In this document: positions 42,170-54,174 of the stretch, piece by piece
Position numbering within the stretch: position 1 is the stretch's first letter
Layout of the letters: each line of letters starts with the position of its first letter
Assembly (NCBI GenBank): GCA_018105865.1
Contig: CM030849.1
Location: forward strand, 2,604,513 to 2,668,512
Length of the DNA: 64,000 nucleotides
Source: Metaphire vulgaris
Taxonomy: Eukaryota; Annelida; Clitellata; Crassiclitellata; Megascolecidae
Direction: 5' to 3'
Program-made: the position numbers and the translations under genes
The notes under the pieces: generated by a model
Databases searched by the model: none
The model's input: the letters and a program-made list of their open reading frames with translations, nothing else
Told to the model about the DNA's origin: nothing

Positions 42170-44196
42170 AGACAATTTATATAACGCCGTACCATAACGT
42201 GCTTCGAAGGACATCCTGACTAGTAGGTCTACTTGCGTTTTGTCTTAACGTGGTCATTATTTATACAGTAAGTGTCGTATCTTCTATTATATCTAATAGG
42301 ATTCACTGTTGCACAAGATATGACCACCCTGGAACTGAATCAAACTAGTGTACCGCTGCCTTGCATTAGCAACTGGATCGTTCTGATGTATCGTTACAAC
42401 GGAGTCGTTGATTTCTATCGCGACTGGGCTGATTATAAGAAAGGATTCGGTGATCTGTTGACGTCGGAATTCTGGATTGGAAACGACAAGATTCATCTGA
42501 TAACAAATCAACCGTCCGCAATTTATATGTTACGCATTGAAGTAAGTCATTCCAATGTTTTTCTTCTTCAAATTTTCAATCGAGACATGCAGTTTATTTT
42601 AAATGAATTGCAAGACCAACATCATACAGAAAAATATGTTCAGTATAGGCCTACATATTGTTGCAAGAAACTTGACTAACTTATACTAGAAACGAATCTC
42701 AATCTAAGTATGCGGCTTAATCGTGAATCACTTGAGATACCAACAGGGCGCGATTTGTAGGGGAGGAAGGGGGGATCTCCCCCCTCACTGCCCAACTGTA
42801 TCCCTCCTACTGCTACATCCCCCACCACTACATCCCCCCACTGCTACATTTTCCAACAACTACATCCCTCCAAGCTCGACATATTCCCCCCACTGCTCTA
42901 GGTCACAAATCGCACCTTAGATACCAATTAGTACAACTTTTTAAAATTTAGCCTAAAACTAGAACTGCAAGCTTAATCTTCCTATTAGGGCCTATATGCT
43001 GCGGTGATGAGCAGTGTTTATTCTAGGCCTTATCTGGGGATTTCCCCCCCCAAAGTTTTAAAATCCTCCAACATTTTTTATATGTTGGCTGGGGATGGAA
43101 ATTCCCCCCCCCTTCGCCCAAAGTGTGGAGACTCAGACCTTGTCCCCCCAAAAATTTCAAAATCCCCCCAATGTCAAGGTGGCTAGAATAAACACTGGGC
43201 GATGAGCATAAAATTGTCATTGTTTGCGGAATATTGTCTCACAAGTTGATGACGGAATTTTTTACACTGGCGGCTCCAGGATTTGGCAAGTGGGGTGGCG
43301 TTTTGGTGGAAACTTTCAGGCACGGGGGCCAACTGTGAAGAGTAGTCTAGTTGCTTAGAATAAGTGCGCTAAACATGGGCTCAAACCTGGTCAGAAAAAC
43401 GGTCGTGTCCTAATTTTCTTCTCAGGTGATGACTTTTTTGCTCTTTTCACTTAAAATTGCTTAAGTGTGATTATGGCAATTTTTTTCTTTTTGGACGTGT
43501 CATTGCTTAAGAGTAGTGATGACATTTTTTGCTTTTTTGACTTTTGACAATAAAATAAACCATGATTTTTATTATTTCATAGCCAAAAAACACCCGTGTC
43601 CACGCCCATAGGGACACGACCTTCCCAAAAAGCACCCGTGTCAGGACACGAGGTACAAAGCCATGTTTGCGCCCCTGGCGCTAAAGCACGGGAGCCACTA
43701 AGGCCAGGCATTAAAAATACTCAGTAGAGGCCATCGGTCCCCTACCCTCCTATGTGTTGCGGTTCTTGCAAATTCTACTGCAATCTACTGATTAACTGCA
43801 CGTTGAGGTTTTTTGCAGTTTCAGTCGATGGATTCGTCCAAGTGGTATTACGCTGAATATACGCCATTCGTCGTCGACTCCGAGTCCAACGGGTACAGGA
43901 TTCATCTGCCTGGATTCCAGGGAAACGCCGGCGATTCGCTGAATAACTTGGCGTTTGTACCGCACTACAATATCGATATGATGGCGTTTTCAACGCTCGA
44001 CGTCGACAAGGATCTCTGGAGCAGCGGCTCTTGTGCGGAGGCTTGGGGCGGTGGATGGTGGCACAACAACTGCTTTTATACATGCCTGACATGCGACTAT
44101 TCGACTAAATTCGAATGGTGTACGTTGGTTGACCTCCAAATCGAAGCCACGCCTAAACTGCGAGCAGCCAGAATGATGGCGATGGCTATTGCATGA
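39627..44196 (+). CDS. secreted PAN/apple and fibrinogen-related domain protein
   Basis: Five exons join in phase: 39627-39950, 40464-40497, 41512-41634, 42300-42541 and 43819-44196, giving about 366 residues. The chosen ATG yields a clear signal peptide (SISCLFFGLLCVSCQQ). Exon 1 then encodes a PAN/apple-like module with spaced cysteines (SQLDCARRCKENSDCLYHSF). Exons 3-5 encode a fibrinogen C-terminal-like domain: YNGVVDFYRDWADYKKGFGD, EFWIGNDKIHLIT, MLRIEFQSMDSSKWYYAEYT, a calcium-site-like DVDKDLWSSGSCAEAWGGGWW and HNNCFYTC. FReD proteins are extracellular lectins that commonly bind acetylated glycans in invertebrate immunity. The N-terminal FReD portion is diverged and lacks the usual GGGWT motif, and the C-terminal about 40 residues are atypical. 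Introns carry a RTE relic and several MITEs. Confidence 0.88.
40120..40218. repeat. (ATT)n microsatellite
   Basis: ATT triplets with two interruptions, in the first intron of the PAN-FReD gene. Confidence 0.97.
40517..40705. mobile_element. MITE family A copy 1 (CAGGGGCGGCGCT ends)
   Basis: Ends CAGGGGCGGCGCTGG and TAGCGCCGCCCCTG, flanked by CATGCAGA and CATGCAAA (8 bp, one mismatch). It starts only 20 bp after the 5' splice site of PAN-FReD exon 2. Confidence 0.9.
41143..41336. mobile_element. MITE family C copy 3
   Basis: Ends CAGTGGCGTAGCCAGG and CGTGGCTACGCCACTG with exact 8-bp duplications ATTTACCG. Intronic in the PAN-FReD gene. Confidence 0.95.
41720..42090 (+). pseudogene. non-LTR retrotransposon reverse transcriptase relic
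   Basis: YLFSIIAEMAVRKALGGYNK then GYKIGGRRIDN and an altered catalytic box SSADD (usually YADD) belong to the reverse transcriptase palm of RTE-like or related LINEs. Downstream, RNISYFGHITRK matches their C-terminal region. Most of the intervening protein is missing and stops interrupt it. It lies in the PAN-FReD intron between exons 3 and 4, in the gene's orientation. Confidence 0.75.
42098..42170. repeat. (TTA)n microsatellite
   Basis: Pure TTA triplets following the LINE relic. Confidence 0.97.
42744..42919. mobile_element. MITE family E copy 1 (CAGGGCGCGATTTG ends)
   Basis: Ends CAGGGCGCGATTTG and CAAATCGCACCTTA, flanked by exact 8-bp duplications GATACCAA. C-rich ACATCCCCC interior. 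Intronic in the PAN-FReD gene. Confidence 0.92.
43012..43197. mobile_element. MITE family J (CAGTGTTTATTCTAG ends)
   Basis: Ends CAGTGTTTATTCTAGGCC and GGCTAGAATAAACACTG. Flanks GTGATGAG and GCGATGAG suggest an 8-bp duplication (one mismatch, offset by one G). The ends resemble family D with ATT for AAT. Confidence 0.75.
43266..43345. mobile_element. MITE family B fragment
   Basis: CTGGCGGCTCCAGGATTTGG then CAAGTGGGGTGGCG and GGGGGCCAACTGT match the left part of family B; the right end is missing. Confidence 0.6.
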
Positions 44197-44500
44197 CAAG
44201 CGATTTAATTAACAGCCACAAGGAAATCTGTTGCACTCCACGCTATTTGTTGTCAGTGTCAAAATAATTATCCGAACTTTTCACCTATACTTTGATAGTG
44301 ATATTTTCTAAGATCTTTGTGCTTGTGCGTAGTTTTCATACATAAATACAAGTTAATTAGACTAATCTCTGTTGCAAATAGGCGCGCACAAGAAAGAAAG
44401 CTAGATTCCTCGACTGATTGAAGAGGCCTACTTTTAAAGAAACTCAGTACTTTTATTCTAATAACTAATAATAATATATATAATATATATATATAAATAT

Positions 44501-44506
44501 AATAAA
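44501..44506 (+). terminator. candidate polyadenylation signal of PAN-FReD gene
   Basis: AATAAA about 305 bases after the PAN-FReD stop codon, in an AT-rich stretch. Plausible but not unique. Confidence 0.35.
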
Positions 44507-44590
44507 GTGCACTGTATCAGAGTTATTTATATTATACGTTAGGAATCGTTGACAGTACAACGCTTGTTCATTACTCGTGTTCAATCACCT

Positions 44591-44847
44591 CAGAGATGTT
44601 CATGGGTTGGGTTAACCCATGGGTTGGCTTGGCTTGGGTTGGATTGGATCAGACTTTTCCATATAAATGGTGGCTTGGGTTGGGTTGGGTCAGAAAATAA
44701 GTCGTGGCTTAAGAAACTGTAATGTATTACAGTGGGTTGGGTTGGGTGAACTAAACCCTTTATCTGCATGGGTTTGGTTGGGTTAGGCTGGAGATTTGAT
44801 AGGTTGGGTTGGATTGGGTTATAAAAATGGACCCATGGACATTTCTG
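44591..44847. mobile_element. MITE family G copy 2
   Basis: Starts CAGAGATGTTCATGGG and ends CCCATGGACATTTCTG. Flanks AATCACCT and CATCACCT are an 8-bp duplication with one mismatch. The interior is rich in GGGTTGGGTT. Confidence 0.85.
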
Positions 44848-44939
44848 CATCACCTCTCCATCAATGGCGAAAGGTTACAATTGGTAATTGACTAATTGTG
44901 GGAATTGCTGCTCAATTACAAACTAACTCAATTTCTTGA

Positions 44940-45255
44940 ATTCAAGCAGTTATAACAAGTCAAAGCTCAAAGCTCGAAGCAAATGCTCGAGGTGTCCTCC
45001 TCTTGCGCGGACACATTGCACGCGGACATTTGCGTCATTCATCATTAACATCATCGACAACGCTTTGTCCCCGGTCGTTCAAGACGGTGATCGTTCAAGA
45101 CCGTTCAAGACGGCTCCTTCAGTTCACTGACGTTGCAATCTTTGGTTTGGTAGACCATTTGCTGCATCTCTTCCCACAGGATTCAGGTCTGGACTGTTTG
45201 GAGGCCACAGTTCTGGTGGAACGAACGCAAGCTCCGTTTGCGACTCGTCGATACA
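44940..45255 (-). pseudogene. mariner-type transposase C-terminal relic
   Basis: On the minus strand one frame reads FVPPELWPPNSPDLNPVG, the conserved block around the second catalytic Asp of mariner/Tc1 transposases. Further on another frame reads NVRVQCVRARGGHLEHLL, the usual mariner C-terminus. Frame breaks between them and loss of the N-terminal half make this a dead fragment. It abuts a family C MITE at 45259. Confidence 0.75.
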
Positions 45256-45258
45256 ACC

Positions 45259-45520
45259 CAGTGGCGTAGCCAGGATTTCCGGAAGGCGGGGTTGTTTTTT
45301 TTGTTTTGACCGTGACCAACTTTAGAAAAATCTTGACAAGCAAAAATACGTTATCACCTCTTAAATCGTTACATTTTATACATCTTTCAGCTAAGGGGGT
45401 TTTGACCCCCCCAAAGTCACGTCAAAAAATTAAAAATGCATAGAAACTCAATAAAAATATTTTGTTTTCGGCAGCCAAGGGGGGGGGGGTTAACTCCCAA
45501 CCCCCCTGATTACGCCACTG
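45259..45520. mobile_element. MITE family C copy 4
   Basis: Ends CAGTGGCGTAGCCAGG and TGATTACGCCACTG with exact 8-bp duplications ATACAACC. Confidence 0.95.
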
Positions 45521-46850
45521 ATACAACCTTTATCCGACCAATGGTACTTGGACTAAAAGCGCTATATATATCTACGCCAAGAAAGAGACATGATTTACTC
45601 TTACATGTAAAATATCACGAGCGCAAATAGAGTAATTACTTGATAACTGCTTCATTATTATCTGATCGAGGTAATACACCAGCATCTGTTTGTCCAGAGC
45701 TACAGTAACCCGCTTCGGGCATTGTCATGGTGGTCCGCAAACTTTTTTCGCAAAGGGCCAACATTTTCTGTCTTTTTTCGCGCGTCATAGTTACAAAATG
45801 CTGAATGTTTATGAAAATAATAGTGTCATTAGTTATATATTTATAGAGTATAGACCGTTGTATTATGCATAGACTAATCATATCATATGCATATATTCAT
45901 TTTCATTCATTCATTCATTCATCTTCTCCTTCCTTCATGCTCTGAAATTGAGCAGCCAACATAAATGTTCTTTCTCCAACAACACACAGACACATACCCA
46001 CACACACACACACACACACGCACACACACATATATATCGACTGTAAAACTTGCATGCAGTAAATATCAATGATTCTCTTGGACTCTTTGAAATAGCGTCC
46101 TCAATTTGGAGGGGCTCAGCAGGATTTAATCTACGTTACTGCTTAAGGGGAAATCCTTAGTAGTGGACATAAAATCTTCATCGATGCAATCAATTTATGT
46201 CCGCTTGGTTGAGCAAATGTCATTCTACTGCTAACTGTGTATATAGTTCATCGATTAACTCGTGATTTGAACCAAACAACAGCACTAACCAGCAACGCCA
46301 CTTAACTTGTGTTTGCCTTGAGCGCTCGTGAATAAGCTGGTGCACTGCGTCAAGCTTTCGGGCAGCGCTATAGAAATTTCGTGTTTACTTACTTACTTAT
46401 TTACTTGCCTTCGTGGGCGCGTGTGTTCGTGCGTGCGTGCAAGTAAAGTGCTTGTGAACGCATAGCGCACTCACGGTTACATTCGGCAATACTGCGCCCT
46501 TAAACATTAGCAGGAGACGCTTCTTTCGCGGGCCAAGTGAAATGCCTTTGCGGGTCAAATTTGACCTGCGGACGAGGGTTTGCGATTCGCTGGACTATGT
46601 TGAGTAGCCTACTGTTGATTCGAACATCTAAAGCAAACTTGCTGATAGTAGATTTAGTCGACCGACTGCTCTACAACCTTACAGTTCAACCGGTTGCTGG
46701 GTTAGAAAAGACTTCGAAATTGCTGTCCTCACGAAGCTGTTATACAACTGCATTGAAACAGCAAGTAAGCTTTCGAGAACGTGTAGTCGTTTTATATTCA
46801 AATTCAAGCAATGCTTTACGCCTTTGTAACAGACTAACAGTCCAATTTAA

Positions 46851-46900
<50 letters not shown>

Positions 46901-47680
46901 CGTGTGAGCATAGTAAATGGTTGGTAGATGGACCCTGGCATGCAGTGTAGGCCTGAGACCTGTGGAGAAGGGACTCATCTGCCCACTGAAGAACCGTAGA
47001 TATATGAAGGAACGTACTGAACTTATTGCTCACAAAGTGGCCAAAAATCTAAATATTATCAGACGCATTATGAAAATAATTAGCATAACCTAAACAGGTT
47101 CCATCATGTTGATTACTGGAGATGCGTCACCCACCGGTGATCCGGATGACCTTTTTTCGCTTGTCAACCAATTTTCCGGTGAGTCTAAAAAAATTCGTGA
47201 AAAATACTGCGAATGACATTCTTTTATGCTTGTCGGTCTTTTTTGGTAAGGTTTATTAACATTTAGTGGGCACAAAACACTAACAATAACTTTTTTCTCT
47301 CTTCTCTTTTGTCTTCTTCACTTTGCATCCCCACCAACTTCTTATAAATTTTCAAAGTCCTCATCTCAATTGCCACTATGCTAGAATGGATCCTACGTGT
47401 TTTAATATATATTCTGTGTTAGGGCCCCACTGTGTATATTATAGCCACTGCCATTAACTATTTCAAAGACTCCTAAAACCATGACTTTGAAAACCGATCG
47501 CTATAATCCGTATTGCCTAAAATAGTAGCGCCCCTTTGACGGTTTTTTTGGGATCGGTTTCTAGAAAATCGAAAGTACACTTGCGTTGAAATGGGCGCGG
47601 CCGAGATGATATAGGGATTGAAATGAAATAGAGAAAACGGAACTGCAATTAAAGTAATACGACCGACCAGCACTTATAGG
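45521..47680. other. intergenic, no gene seen
   Basis: Contains CA/CACG repeats near 45985-46030, a SINE-like fragment near 46345-46400, a hAT-like end near 46515-46590 and TA dinucleotides at 46853-46897. The minus-strand segment 47140-47260 holds two copies of the ACCTTTTTTCGCTTGTC-type motif. No conserved protein. Confidence 0.5.
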
Positions 47681-47848
47681 CAGGGCGCGATTTGCGGGGG
47701 GCGAGGGGGAATCTCCCCCCACTGCCCAACTGCATCCCCCTACTGCTACATCCCCCACCACTACACCCCCACTGCTACAGTTTCCAACAACTACATCCCC
47801 CAAGCTCGACATATCCCCCCACTGCTCCAGGTCACAAATCGCACCCTG
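47681..47848. mobile_element. MITE family E copy 2
   Basis: Ends CAGGGCGCGATTTG and CAAATCGCACCCTG with exact 8-bp duplications CTTATAGG. Confidence 0.95.
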
Positions 47849-47870
47849 CTTATAGGCCTACATACATACA

Positions 47871-48047
47871 CAGGGGTGGCGCTGAGAGGGTGGGTCTGCG
47901 GGTACGGACCCACCCAGCCTCGGGCGGGGCACCCGAGCAAATCGTGCAAATCCGCAGAGATTTTGTTGGGAGGGGGGGGGGTAGTCTGAGCCGGGTCATG
48001 GTTGTGTTCAGTGGGATCATATTACGAAATTGCATTAGACCCACCCA
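47871..48047. mobile_element. MITE family A copy 3 (inverted, one end degraded)
   Basis: Starts CAGGGGTGGCGCTGAG and carries GGTCTGCGGGTACGGACCCA and GAGCAAATCGTGCAAATCCG, the inverted interior of copies 1 and 2. The right end lacks a clear inverted repeat. Confidence 0.7.
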
Positions 48048-48255
48048 GCCATAAAAACAGGAACCAAACAGTAGAAAGTCATTCGCCATTTAGTCAGGCA
48101 CGCACTCTCACGCATACATGCAAACATACGACAACCGACACAAAAGTCCGCTGAGCCCACTGTTGTTGATGATAAAAATCATGAATCAGTAGTCCTACAC
48201 AATGCCCATTGGTGAATTGAAATATGAGTGAAATGGCAATGAAACGTATGTCGAT

Positions 48256-48257
<2 letters not shown>

Positions 48258-48307
<50 letters not shown>
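48258..48307. repeat. (TA)n microsatellite
   Basis: Pure TA dinucleotides; an AGAG-rich tract follows at 48420-48535. Confidence 0.97.
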
Positions 48308-48309
<2 letters not shown>

Positions 48310-48311
<2 letters not shown>

Positions 48312-49229
48312 AGGCAGGCCTATACACCTTTTGGAATAAATAACAGTACAATTTTACTTTAACTGGGCATACAATAAGAAAAGTGATTTGTGGAGGTAAA
48401 TGAATGAGAAACAGATAGATGAGAGGCATAGAGACAGAAACAAAAACAGAATCAGTGACAGAGAGACGGATAGCAAAAAGATACAGAGAGAGAAAGAGAG
48501 AGAGACAGAGATATATGAATAGATGGATGGAGAGAGTTTTGAAGTGAAATTTGGGCGTCGTGTTTCAGATAGGAACGCCTTAACGCACTTCATCTGAAGA
48601 GAAGACAAACACAGATCAGCAGTTGTAATTTAACGGAAACGTCGGCACTCAACAGGTTGAACAGGCGGTCACGAAAAGGTCCAGAGAGCAGAAAGACATT
48701 CGCCAATAATTAGTGAAACACACACACTCACAAACATACATACAAACATACGACAACCGGCAAAGAAGAGCACTAGCAGATAGAACGCTCACTGGACAAA
48801 ACTAACACACGCGTACGCACACAAACAGTCACTCGGGTACAGACAGACACGCAGACAGACATGACGATAGGCTTATTTATGATAACACTTAATGTGGGCG
48901 TGTATGACTAATTTACACTGTGTTAACACTGCATGCAACATGTACCGAGATTATGAATAAATGCAGGTTTAGCGCCAATTTACAGACATTGACTGACAAA
49001 TGCGAAACAGCAGAAAGTGGGCTCGGTAGATTTTAACATAGAACAAGAGTTTTGGTTGGTAGTTTATTTCAACGTGAAGTACTGTATATATTTTAGTAGA
49101 AATACACAGGTAATAACGGTCGTAAATGTAATAGCCTTTATGTTAGTTATAATTACTGACCTACTTCCTTTGTTTCTAATACACGAAGGAAATTATTTCG
49201 CTACATAAAAATACGTTTATCTATTTGCC
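48310..49229. other. intergenic, no gene seen
   Basis: AG-rich and ACAC-rich low complexity with scattered ACATAC and CAGACA repeats. No conserved frame. Confidence 0.5.
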
Positions 49230-49489
49230 CAGTGGCGTAGCCAGGATTTCCGGAAGAGGGTTATGACCATTTCCAGCTTGAAAAAAATCTTGACAAGCAA
49301 AAGAAAGTCGTCACCTTATTTGCGTTAGCTCTTAGATTCTATAGCGCGGTAAGAAAATTTTGGGACGGGCAGCCAAAGGGGAGTTTAACACACAAAACCG
49401 CGTCCGAAAATAAATAATGTGTAACAACAACGAAATTTTGGTCGGACAGCCAAAGGAGCTTTTAACCCCAACCCCTGGCTACGCCACTG
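49230..49489. mobile_element. MITE family C copy 5
   Basis: Ends CAGTGGCGTAGCCAGG and CTGGCTACGCCACTG with exact 8-bp duplications TATTTGCC. Contains TTGACAAGCAAAAGAAAGTC. Confidence 0.95.
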
Positions 49490-50184
49490 TATTTGCCACT
49501 GTAGATGAGGTGTTCTGTAACAGGGCTTCTGTTTGTAACAGTAACCACTGTCAAGAACAAAGTAGGCATTGTAAACATCATATAGTTGGATTTCAATATT
49601 TGCTAATAAGTCAATTCAAATGATTAAAACTTAGTTTTCAAATAACGAGGATAAATTTTCTTCTACAAGCGAAATAAAAATTTAAAAGAATAGAGGACTT
49701 CATGAGAGACAGTGGTATTCAGTACAGAATAAGCCCATCTAAAACACTTGAAATATGGTTGTTATAATGGCAATAATAACACATATTATGAGCAGCTGTA
49801 GTCAGAGATTTTTTGTACAAAATTATTTCCCGGAACGCAATAGTCGGCAGTAAGTTGTCAACAAGACATAACATAGCGGCCGTACAATTGTTTGGGACCA
49901 TCGATAAAAATAAAATGTATGATAAGAAAATTGAAAATGAGACAGCAATCAGATATAGTTAAAACATTCTATTTTTTAACTTAACGTTGCAATAAAAAAA
50001 TAAACCAATCTTCAGATTTTCCGGACCCGCCTTGTTCCGATACAAAAGCCTTGGTTGTATAGTCGCTGCTAATTGAATTTCCGAAATATTAGAATTCTTA
50101 ATAAATTTGCAGTTGAACGTTCTTGTGTAAGCACATTGCAGTACCTTGGTTGTGCATTTTAGAGGTCAAATACTTCCAGCATCA

Positions 50185-53100
50185 ATGGAAATCTTGTATA
50201 CCCGCAAAAGAAAACATGATTCAGATAATACAGATGAAACAGCTCTACTGACAGCGGAACGAAATAATGATTCAAAAACGACTGCGGCTTGGCTAATAAA
50301 GAAATTGATATCGGCAGTTGAAGGTGAAAACGAAGACATTGTTGTCAAATCCACGCTTGATAAGATTTTTAATACATCAGATATCTTCGTGAAGCGGTGG
50401 AGCTCGGATCCTCACCCGGAAAAACAGCAAAATAAATTTGAAATCTGGAGAGACGCCATGTATATGGCAATGGCGAAAGATACAGGACATTCTGAAGAAA
50501 TCATGAGGTTTCTTACGAACTGGGACATCATCTGGAGTCTAGAAACTAAAATCAACAATCTTCTACTTCATCGACTAATAGACCTACTTTACGAAAGGAA
50601 AGTCTACGACAAGGAGCTGCGTTTAGGCCTGATTGAAATGCTTTTGAAATATGGAAATATCAATGTGAACTCCAGGGACGAGAAAGGAAAAACAGCGCTG
50701 CATTTGGCTCAAGAGGGAAACCTAACATCGTTGCTCATTCGTTATGGAGCCGACGTCAATGCAAAGAACAGCGAAGGAAGGACTCCGTCAATGCGTGTGT
50801 GGTATACAAGAGCTTCAGTTTTGGAGACAATATTGAAAAAGGCAGGAACTTCGGTAGCTCTGGACGCTGTTGATCGTTATGGTCGAACGGCCTTAATGAT
50901 TGCGGCAAGCAAGACCCTGCAGGATGAAGTTGAATGGCTTCTAGAGGCCGGAGCATCGGTCGATTTGTCCGATCATCTTGGGTTTACTGCCCTCCATCAT
51001 GCCTTATATACAGGATTCGACCGTACGTATAAGATCTATTTTAATTCTGTTGAAAAATACGTATCGTATTGTAGACCTATATCGTGTCGTATATCACATT
51101 CTGTTGAAAAATACGTACTACTTATTATATGCGTAGGGTACAGTTGCGTACGTTAGCATACCTTGCCTCACATGACAACGTCATCAGTCTTCTCTGATTG
51201 CATTGTACAAAGTAAGCTTGGAAACGTTTGAAAAATGTAGGCCCTAACTCGATCAGAGTCTCAGGTCAATGGAAAAAGGTCAAATCTTGAAACAACTGCC
51301 AATTCGCTTCTACGAAATGGTTCGGTCGCATTTAGTGTCGATAAAAAGCCTCCGTGTTACTGCATGGCAGAATACAACAACCGCTAATTAATTACCAGCT
51401 ATCCACCCATAGCTCGGACCACCCACCAGTGTTTAATCTAGACTCCTGGACTCCGGGGGGAACTGACAAAGCCGGGGGAATTCTGCTAGGGGCTGCTGTT
51501 AGTCCATGCAGTATGCCAAAATTTCCGGAGGGGAGAATTTGAAATTTCCGGGATGGAAAAAGGGCAATTCCCCCCCGGAAACGGCCTAGATTAAACACTG
51601 CCACCCACTGGTTATGGTGCAAACGGTAAAGGTTAGCCCTGACCGCTCAGTTGCCCTGGCTTTGGTTTCTTTTCGACTTTCAAGTAGGCCTAGCCTACAT
51701 CCTCACCAGTCAGATCCTAATAGTCAGATTCGTCGCTTATCTGCATAGTTGGATTTTTGACATAAGGACCAAGACATTAAGGTTCTCTCACTGTAGGCCT
51801 AATTAACTTGTCCTTGGTTGTATTGAAAAGTAAATACAATGATACTGTGACGTTTACAACGAATAGTTTTTTGGACATAAAATATATTTTATGTCCAAAC
51901 AACTACGTATACGTATTATAGGCCTACGCGTATTTTATAAAGGGACGTAACGTACACTCGATTCTGAATGGGAGACGTAATGTATATACGGTTGAATCTT
52001 GCTTATATGTGTCCATAATCTCTTATATGTTTCTAGACTATGATCATTTTCCACGAAATACTGAAGAATTGAAGAAAAGAAAGGAGATACTGACGATTTT
52101 ATTCGCTGCAAAGGATGTAGAATGGGATGAGAGCAATGAGGAAAAGATTGCAAAGAGAATGAGAATAGTTAAAATGTTGCTGCGTAGAGAAGATACAAAC
52201 GTGAATGCCTTAAGCTTTGAAAAATTTTCGCCATTGGATATAGCTGAAGCATGTATTCTAGAAACACAGTCACCAATTAAAGACGCCTTGATAGAGAAAG
52301 GTGCGACTTTAAACGTGTTTCGGCAGCCAGAAACCCAGCCATTAAGTAGTTTCCATCTGGATGTTAGGTGCAGGTTCACTTTGCAGCACCTCCTTTGCAA
52401 CGCAAGTAGAAAAGGTGAGGGCTATTTACCTGTGGATCTATTTGAAAAGAGACTGCTGACTTTAATTGAAGCCTTTCGAGACGTAATAAAGTCAGGCAAA
52501 GACCAGAAGGGAAGAACAGCTCTGCATTTGGTCGCAATTTGCTTATCTATTACGTGGGCAGTGTCTTGGAGCTTTCGAAGTATTACTGATCAAAGTTACC
52601 CGAAAGATTTGGCGAATAAAATTGTGGAGGAATTGATCGCAATCGGTTGCAGTGTCAATGAAACTGACATCTACGGACGCACTCCATTGCACTACGCAGA
52701 CAAAATTCTAAAGGACTTGCTTATATCTCACGAAGCCGATGTGTCAATTAAAGATAGCGACGGAAATACTGCGATAGACGAAATGTCAAAGCAGTCTTCA
52801 ACTAAACCCTCTGATATAGTCGTGGAATCTATGCACGTAGATCGAAATGAGTACACATATTTTCTCCGACAAATGAATAATAAGCAAATGGAAATTGGAT
52901 CATATGACGACAGAGATAGTTGGCTTAAAACTGTTCCAAGATTGCTATGGGATATAGGTAAATATGCATTTCGTCATACTTTAATTGAACAAATCACTAA
53001 AGAAGTAAAAGATTTGATGAGCGCCATTGCCATAGAGATTGAAAGACTGGATCCAAGGTTGGCAGCTAGGCCTGAGTTTGTTGGAAGTTCTAATGAAAGA

Positions 53101-54174
53101 ACAAGACTTGACAAACCAGACGAATTCGACTTTTGCTTTGTTCTTACAAAGATCAGTGAGCTTTGCGAAGTTTCTCAAACTCCAGAACTTCCCACTGGAT
53201 TTGTACGTCTAAAGCGAAAGCCAATAAAAGTAGGTGAAGAAAGTGACTTTGACAGTTTGTTTGGCGAAGATGGAATTCTGAACACTAGAAAACTTAATGG
53301 GCAATTCACAACCATATTACGTAACGCCCTGGTAAATATTGAGAGTCAGCAGAATATAGGCCTACACTGGAATTTAGGATTTTCGAACGAAAAATATTCT
53401 GATGCTATAAAGAAAGTTTCCAAGATAATGATGATAAAACCTTTAAATGCATCTTATATCAAAAGTATTTCAATAGACATAGTTCCTTGCATTCATATTG
53501 ATGACTGGTGGCCGGATGAAGCGATATCCAATGTGAGCGATGAAATAAAGAAGTTCGGATGTAATTTGATCTTTGAGAGTCCTCAACAACTCTATCCTTG
53601 GACTCCATATTCGGAATCTTGCGCTAGGATTTCATTTGCCAAAGCTGAGAGTGACATGATTAAACACAGTTGTGACAATGCAAGAGAAGCTTATATGATT
53701 GGGAAGATGATGTTTGAGAAGACATTGTCATCTTCTAGCTACATCCTGAAGAACTGCCTGTTGTATTGCATTGAAGCTTTAGCGCCAACCTCTGAGAAAG
53801 CATCTCAGCTTGGACTGAGTCTTGAAGAAATGGAATCCAAATTCCATCAAATGGGCCGTTATTTGTGGTTGAAGTGTCTCATGAAATGTCACCTTGAGTT
53901 TGTTGCACAGGATTTCTGTCCGTGTTATTTTCTTCCGGATTCCAGTTCGCCAGTTGGAACAAAACATCTCAAGGAACATTTCTTGAATTGGATGACCACT
54001 CGTGAATTTGACTTTCCCAAGTTGTGTAGAAAGGCTTACGCTTTCTATCGCTGCACTTCGAATGAAAGTTTCAAGACGCGCTGCACGTTGTCAGCGCCCG
54101 ATCCACTCTGGGAGCGCTTTGATCGAAACCAGTTGATCGCAAGACTCTCTGATATCGCGTATACGAGTAATTAA
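50185..54174 (+). CDS. ankyrin-repeat cGAS-like receptor A (ANK-cGLR)
   Basis: Two coding exons, 50185-51022 and 52037-54174 (phase 1), give about 991 residues. The N-terminal half has a helical leader and ankyrin repeats, some typical (GKTALHLAQEGNLTSLLIRY, then GADVNAKNSEGRTP; GRTALMIAASKTLQDEVEWL; GRTPLHYA) and some degenerate. The C-terminal about 400 residues are a Mab-21/cGAS nucleotidyltransferase. They carry the G-S-S motif at 629-631, E642-F-D644 in PDEFDFCFVL, and a third acid D760 in SISIDIVPCIHI, then the fold's ARISFAKAESDMI and YILKNCLLYCIEAL elements. cGLRs sense nucleic acid and make cyclic dinucleotides that activate STING; intact acids suggest an active enzyme, but product and ligand are unknown. 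I used the ATG at 50185. A 5' non-coding intron is possible, since TTGTGCATTTTAG just upstream resembles an acceptor. Confidence 0.9.
51427..51600. mobile_element. MITE family D copy 2 (intronic)
   Basis: Ends CAGTGTTTAATCTAGACTCC and GCCTAGATTAAACACTG with exact 8-bp duplications CCACCCAC. In the intron of ANK-cGLR A. Confidence 0.95.
51870..51899. other. perfect 30-bp palindrome in ANK-cGLR A intron
   Basis: TTTGGACATAAAATA is followed at once by its exact reverse complement. A closely related inverted repeat occurs in the same intron of paralogue B (60805-60849). Confidence 0.9.

Noticed and set aside
42723..42920. Pro/His-rich frame at 42723 and its match near 47692
   Set aside because: Both are family E MITE interiors with target duplications.
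50146..50184. Upstream extension of ANK-cGLR A from a TTG codon
   Set aside because: The extension has no ATG, does not correspond to the start of paralogue B, and contains an acceptor-like TTTTAG, so the ATG at 50185 is preferred.
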